From: Bacteroidota bacterium
GTDB lineage: Bacteria > Bacteroidota > Rhodothermia > Rhodothermales > UBA10348
Direction of reading: 5' to 3'
NCBI GenBank assembly: GCA_022571135.1
Contig: JACZYK010000097.1
Location: 1 to 8,514, forward strand
Length of the DNA: 8,514 bases
The position numbers and the translations under genes are program-made. Shown in pieces: positions 5,945-8,514 of this stretch; positions within the stretch are counted from its first letter, which is position 1; every line of letters starts with the position of its first letter. A model generated the notes under the pieces. It made no database searches. It was given only the letters and a program-made list of their open reading frames with translations, and was not told the origin of the DNA.

Positions 5945-6409
5945 ATGAGCATTACGAGTAATATCGCGCGGTTGGGAGTTCCAACGGCGATAGGCCTTCT
6001 TTTTCTATCGGCCTGTTCTTCGAAGCCTGATGTCAGCGATCCGGCGAGCACCCGAGAAGCAAGTTTGTATGCCCAGGGCGACACCATCAGCGTAAACGGC
6101 CTTCTCGTGGATACACGCTGCTTCGCCGCCAATCGGCAAAACCTCGGCATGGATCACCCCGATCCCGTGCCGACCAGTCAGACGGGGCCTGCGTGTGCCC
6201 GGTATTGTGCGCTTCAGGGGTTTCCGGTCGGAGTTGCAGTGGATGGTCCAGAGGGACCCGTCTGGATCCTGCTGTCGTCGCCGCAGGTGCTAGCCGACTA
6301 TATGGAGCAAACCGTGCGCGTACGCGGTGTAGTTCGTTCCGAGGGCGTCCTTACTCCGCAAAGAGTAGAGATGCAGACGGAGGACGGAAGCTGGACGTTC
6401 ATCCTCTGA
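5945..6409 (+). CDS. Lipoprotein paralogue of the Cys/His secreted protein (paralogue B)
   Basis: The 154-residue product has a lipoprotein signal peptide with lipobox LSAC (lipid Cys24), followed by a Ser/Asp-rich linker. The domain from residue 47 repeats the plan of the gene at 5358: ISVNGLLVDTRCF, Cys59, His71, Cys84, Cys88 (CARYC), GFPVGV, a VWILLSSPQVLADYM strand and helix, and VRVRGVVRSEG. The spacing is C-x11-H-x12-C-x3-C against C-x12-H-x14-C-x3-C in the paralogue, and little else is identical, so the Cys/His set is what is kept. The ATG at 5945 gives the correct lipoprotein N-terminus; the longer frame from 5750 would cross the terminator and is rejected. An out-of-frame ATG sits at 5941. 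No Shine-Dalgarno is seen. Its stop faces the stop of a copper-binding lipoprotein gene nine bases away. Likely anchored in the periplasm with a metal or thiol role, which is inference. Confidence 0.82.
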   Translation: MSITSNIARLGVPTAIGLLFLSACSSKPDVSDPASTREASLYAQGDTISVNGLLVDTRCFAANRQNLGMDHPDPVPTSQTGPACARYCALQGFPVGVAVDGPEGPVWILLSSPQVLADYMEQTVRVRGVVRSEGVLTPQRVEMQTEDGSWTFIL

Positions 6410-6418
6410 TGGGCCTCT

Positions 6419-6778
6419 TTATTCAGCAATCTCTATCGAGGATATGAACGCGCCCTCATCAGTGGATGCGATCTCGAAATCGACACTATCTCCAATGGCG
6501 ATAGACTGCAAAAGAGAATCGTTGCGAATAGCGAAAGGCATGGTCATGGCGTCCATGAATCCCTCGATCGTTTGATGTTCGATGATGACATGGGTGCGCG
6601 AAGGCGTGATATTTCTTACGATTCCGGTGCCGTTGAATGTCTGCACCACAACCTCGATTGTCTGCGTACCGCTTTCCCGCGCTGGATCTGGTTCTCCATC
6701 TGAATCACGTGATTGACAGCCGATCGAAACGACGGTCAGCACCCATACGATCGCGGTCAGGACATATTTGACGTTCAT
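6419..6778 (-). CDS. CusF-like copper-binding lipoprotein
   Basis: This 119-residue exported protein has lipobox VSIGC (lipid Cys21) and a linker to about residue 40. Residues 48-115 resemble the CusF-type copper-binding domain, a small beta-barrel holding Cu(I) or Ag(I) through one His and two Met. Here these are His68 (IEHQTIEGF), Met78 and Met80 (AMTMPF). The Trp that stacks on the metal in E. coli CusF is replaced by Met75, as in the common IxGFMxxMTM variant of stand-alone copper-binding proteins. The later GDSVDFEI strand is typical. It converges on the Cys/His lipoprotein gene and is divergent from the epimerase gene, with 116 bases between. No efflux pump gene is adjacent, so it may deliver or buffer copper, for instance for an oxidase, rather than work in a Cus pump. 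The family call is firm; the role is not. Confidence 0.85.
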   Translation of the reverse strand: MNVKYVLTAIVWVLTVVSIGCQSRDSDGEPDPARESGTQTIEVVVQTFNGTGIVRNITPSRTHVIIEHQTIEGFMDAMTMPFAIRNDSLLQSIAIGDSVDFEIASTDEGAFISSIEIAE

Positions 6779-6894
6779 TGTGCAAAAAACGATTAGTTCG
6801 AATAATGTTACATCTGCTGTGTCTATGAGTCCAGTAACTTCGTTACACGGGATATTTTGATTCCGGAATTTTTTCGGACCCTGCCGCCATTGCC
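6779..6894. promoter_or_regulatory. Divergent intergenic region between copper protein and epimerase genes
   Basis: Both flanking genes start outward from this 116-base, AT-richer gap, so promoters for both should lie here. No exact consensus or operator palindrome could be picked by eye, and neither gene has a clear Shine-Dalgarno. Confidence 0.4.
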
Positions 6895-7614
6895 ATGACT
6901 GACATTCCCTATCTGACGACCGACCAGATGCGCGAGGTGGATCGCGCCATGAATGAGGAGTACGGCATCGAACTCATTCAGATGATGGAGAACGCCGGCC
7001 TCAACCTGGCACAGTTGGCTCGCACACGTTTTCTCGCCGGCGATGCGCGCGGCAAGATCGTTGCCGCGCTGTGTGGGAGGGGCGGTAACGGCGGCGGAGG
7101 CCTGGTCTGTGCCCGGCATCTGCATAATTGGGGTGCCAAGGTCTACGTTTTCACTACTGTTCCCGACAACGATTATACCGGCGTACCCGCCCGACAACTC
7201 GATATCCTCCGCAGGATGGGGGTACCGGTTGCCGCGTCAGAGGTCATCCGGAGGCTGCCTCCGGCAGATCTGCTCCTCGACGCCATCATTGGCTACAGCC
7301 TTTCGGGCGCCCCGCACGGCGCAGCGGCCGACTTGATCCGCCGGGCCAACAAGCATGGCGCTCCCATCCTGAGTCTGGATGCGCCCTCGGGCGTGGACAC
7401 TACGACGGGGGCGGTGAATGATCCTTCCGTGCGTGCTACGGCTACAATGACGTTGGCTCTGCCGAAAAAAGGCCTCCGCACGAAGACCGCTAAGAAGGCG
7501 GCCGGTGAACTGTATCTGGCCGATATCGGCGTGCCGCCGGAGCTTTACGCCGGTCTGGGATTATCGGTCGGTCGGATCTTCGCGAAAGAGAGTATTGTGA
7601 GGATTGCATATTGA
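6895..7614 (+). CDS. nnrE: NAD(P)H-hydrate epimerase, stand-alone YjeF N-terminal domain
   Basis: This 239-residue cytoplasmic repair enzyme interconverts the R and S forms of hydrated NAD(P)H so that the dehydratase can restore NAD(P)H. Marks are the N-terminal MREVDRAM helix (12-19), QMMENAG (29-35), the glycine loop CGRGGNGGGGL (60-70), YSLSGAPHG (134-142), LDAPSGVD (161-168), and LALPKKGL (187-194). In most relatives the glycine loop reads NNGGDG; here the Asp is Gly. I recall a subfamily of stand-alone proteins with this GGNGGGG form, so it may be normal for the group, but the Asp helps bind the monovalent cation in studied enzymes and activity is therefore less certain. The C-terminal dehydratase domain found in E. 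coli YjeF (Nnr) is absent and no separate dehydratase gene is visible. The ATG at 6895 gives the natural N-terminus. A two-hairpin terminator follows. Confidence 0.9.
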   Translation: MTDIPYLTTDQMREVDRAMNEEYGIELIQMMENAGLNLAQLARTRFLAGDARGKIVAALCGRGGNGGGGLVCARHLHNWGAKVYVFTTVPDNDYTGVPARQLDILRRMGVPVAASEVIRRLPPADLLLDAIIGYSLSGAPHGAAADLIRRANKHGAPILSLDAPSGVDTTTGAVNDPSVRATATMTLALPKKGLRTKTAKKAAGELYLADIGVPPELYAGLGLSVGRIFAKESIVRIAY

Positions 7615-7628
7615 CACTCTCCGGCTTG

Positions 7629-7683
7629 ACACGAGAATAACTGGCCTCGTGTACGGGAGCCAAAAACCCGTTTCTCTTTTTTT
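7629..7683 (+). terminator. Two-hairpin terminator after the epimerase gene
   Basis: ACACGAG (7629-7635) pairs exactly with CTCGTGT (7646-7652). It is followed at once by ACGGG (7653-7657) pairing with CCCGT (7667-7671) and a pyrimidine tract of mostly T to 7683. It starts 15 bases after the epimerase stop, so transcription probably ends here and the sequence after it has no evident promoter. Confidence 0.65.
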
Positions 7684-7741
7684 CCCGGGCAACATCGCGC
7701 TCGCGCGACGTGCTGACCGGAGTACTTCGAAAAGGGCGAAG

Positions 7742-7915
7742 ATGACAAAATATTCTCAAGACACAGCATATCGAGACATCGCGGACATTCTCGATCGGCG
7801 GATTCTCGTCAAGAATCCAGGAAAAGGACACAGCACGGGGTATTCGTTGGTGGAACTGCCGAAACACTCACGCCTATCGAAAAGAAATCGGGCCGTACGA
7901 TTGCTTCAGACTTTG
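7742..7915 (+). pseudogene. Orphan C-terminal winged helix of a Fic-family protein (fragment)
   Basis: The frame from an ATG at 7742 reads MTKYSQDTAYRDIADILDRR, then ILVKNPGKGHSTGYSLV. This closely matches the C-terminal winged helix-turn-helix of many Bacteroidota-type Fic proteins (TKYSxDTAxRDIxDLxxxGIL, then GGRSTxYxL). The Fic catalytic domain with HPFxxGNGR, which should lie upstream, is absent: the epimerase gene and its terminator take that place. The GRST of relatives is here GHST. The frame is open both ways, from 7601 and through to the efflux gene, but the residues before 7742 and after about 7890 do not resemble a Fic protein. It is either a remnant or the part of a domain left by a rearrangement. 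End given is approximate because the composition changes there. As a free helix-turn-helix it could still bind DNA. Confidence 0.55.
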
Positions 7916-7935
7916 CGTCCGATCTCTGGAGCCGG
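7905..7935. other. Compositional break: insertion boundary or assembly chimera
   Basis: Left of this point the DNA is moderate in GC, with 28 of 60 bases G or C at 7741-7800. Right of it GC is very high, with 45 of 60 at 8101-8160, and codons end almost always in G or C. The protein content changes at the same place from a Fic fragment to the tail of an RND pump gene that has no beginning. The exact base cannot be fixed by eye. No direct repeat, tRNA or insertion-sequence end was recognised at the break. Confidence 0.65.
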
Positions 7936-8021
7936 CGGCCGATCCATCCGGTCCTCCAGCGCTGGCCGGCCGCAAGGCGGCGTCGCGCCGCGACGACGCG
8001 CCGGCAGAGGTGACCGCATGA
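7926..8021 (+). pseudogene. Last codons of an RND efflux pump gene (5' part missing)
   Basis: In the frame ending with TGA at 8019-8021 the residues read LEPAADPSGPPALAGRKAAS and then RRDDAPAEVTA, an Ala/Pro-rich charged tail such as ends many proteobacterial RND inner-membrane pumps. The stop overlaps the next gene's ATG at 8018 as ATGA, the usual pump to outer-membrane-factor junction. Upstream of about 7920 the same frame loses this character and becomes random. The start given is only where the likeness begins. No catalytic or membrane part of the pump remains, so identification rests on position and tail composition. Confidence 0.4.
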
Positions 8022-8514
8022 TGTCCGTGAAAACCCCGCTCGCGCTGGCCTGCGCCGCGCTGCTGTCCGGCTGCATGGTCGGCCCCGATTACGTTCGCCC
8101 GTCGGTCGATCTGCCGGCACAGTACGGCGCCAACGACGCCGCCGCGCCCGCTGCCATCGCCCGCGGCTGGTGGAAGCAGTTCAATGACGACACGCTGAAT
8201 GCGCTGGTCGAGCAGGCGCTGGCCGACAACACCGATGTGCAGCGCGCCGCTGCCCGCATCGAACAGGCCGACGCGCTGCTGCGCGAAGCCGGTGCGGCGC
8301 TGTTCCCGGACGTCGGGCTCCAGGCCGGCGCCAGCCGGTCCCGCATCAGCGGGGTGGGTGCGCCGATACCGGCCGGTTCGCCGCTGTACCGCAAGAACTT
8401 CCAGACCGCGATCGCCACCTCGTTCGAGCTCGACTTCTGGGGCAAGCTGCGGCGCGCCAGCGAGGCGGCCCGTGCGCAGGCGCTCGGCACCCGCTACGCG
8501 AAGGACACGGTCGA
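8018..8514 (+). CDS. NodT/OprM-type outer-membrane efflux lipoprotein (3' truncated by window end)
   Basis: The outer-membrane channel of a tripartite RND efflux system; 165 residues are seen of a usual 460-500. The lipoprotein signal ends in LLSGC (lipid Cys19 from the ATG at 8018), and the hallmark MVGPDYVRP follows directly. The GWWKQFNDDTLNALVEQAL segment (about 50-68), the helical DVQRAAARIEQADALLREAG and the SFELDFWGKLRRASEAARAQ motif are all standard for the family. GAGG eight bases upstream supports the start, though the second ATG at 8021 is also possible and gives a more typical lipoprotein N-terminus. It overlaps the pump gene's stop by ATGA. Codon use and GC are much higher than in the genes to the left and resemble Burkholderiales or Xanthomonadales. 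The frame is continuous with the Fic fragment upstream, but that is chance of phase, not a fusion protein. Confidence 0.92.
   Translation, partial: MMSVKTPLALACAALLSGCMVGPDYVRPSVDLPAQYGANDAAAPAAIARGWWKQFNDDTLNALVEQALADNTDVQRAAARIEQADALLREAGAALFPDVGLQAGASRSRISGVGAPIPAGSPLYRKNFQTAIATSFELDFWGKLRRASEAARAQALGTRYAKDTV

Noticed and set aside
7809..8490. Minus-strand open frames opposite the efflux gene
   Set aside because: High-GC DNA commonly gives long antisense frames. The plus strand holds the clear OprM-type motifs.
7601..8514. A single continuous frame joining the Fic fragment to the outer-membrane factor as one fusion protein
   Set aside because: The outer-membrane factor has its own lipoprotein signal, a ribosome site and an ATGA overlap with a pump tail in another frame. 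The shared phase is chance.

Overview
The window reads as bacterial DNA of moderate GC. It most resembles Rhodothermota/Bacteroidota-like genomes: a DUF1800-like N-terminus joined to a beta-rich C-terminal domain, many starts without a Shine-Dalgarno sequence, and a Fic-type winged-helix fragment. Taxonomy is an inference from protein flavour only. The last ~600 bases differ sharply: very GC-rich, proteobacterial-looking RND efflux genes. The switch at about 7905-7935 is abrupt and is either a recent insertion boundary or an assembly/contig chimera.

Layout. 271-1242 (+): a chimeric-looking protein of unknown function. 4596-1257 (-): a compact five-gene operon, read right to left as cysM-like PLP enzyme, JAMM/Mec-like metalloprotease, CysO/ThiS/MoaD-like sulfur carrier, MoeZ-like E1 plus rhodanese, and pterin-4a-carbinolamine dehydratase. 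The first three genes are joined by two ATGA overlaps. The set matches the mycobacterial CysM-CysO-Mec-MoeZ route to cysteine: MoeZ adenylates and sulfurates the carrier C-terminus, CysM joins the thiocarboxylate to an activated serine, and the JAMM protease releases cysteine. Here the carrier is encoded with eight residues after its Gly-Gly, so the protease, or another one, would first have to trim it. The cysM leader carries a rho-independent terminator 17 bases before the start codon, overlapping the end of a Ser-rich reading frame. This is a candidate attenuator.

4645-5357 is a long, mostly non-coding stretch with a strong hairpin and a chain of very small plus-strand reading frames, none certain. 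5358-6778 holds two secreted paralogous small proteins sharing a C-x(11-12)-H-x(12-14)-C-x3-C pattern, one with a signal peptide and one a lipoprotein. A convergent CusF-like copper-binding lipoprotein follows, suggesting a periplasmic metal or redox theme. 6895-7614 is a stand-alone NAD(P)H-hydrate epimerase domain, followed by a two-hairpin terminator.

7742-~7915 is the orphan C-terminal winged helix of a Fic-family protein. It runs into the compositional break, after which come the last codons of an RND pump gene and, overlapping it by ATGA, the start of a NodT/OprM-type outer-membrane factor that leaves the window. No tRNA, rRNA, CRISPR array or insertion sequence was recognised.
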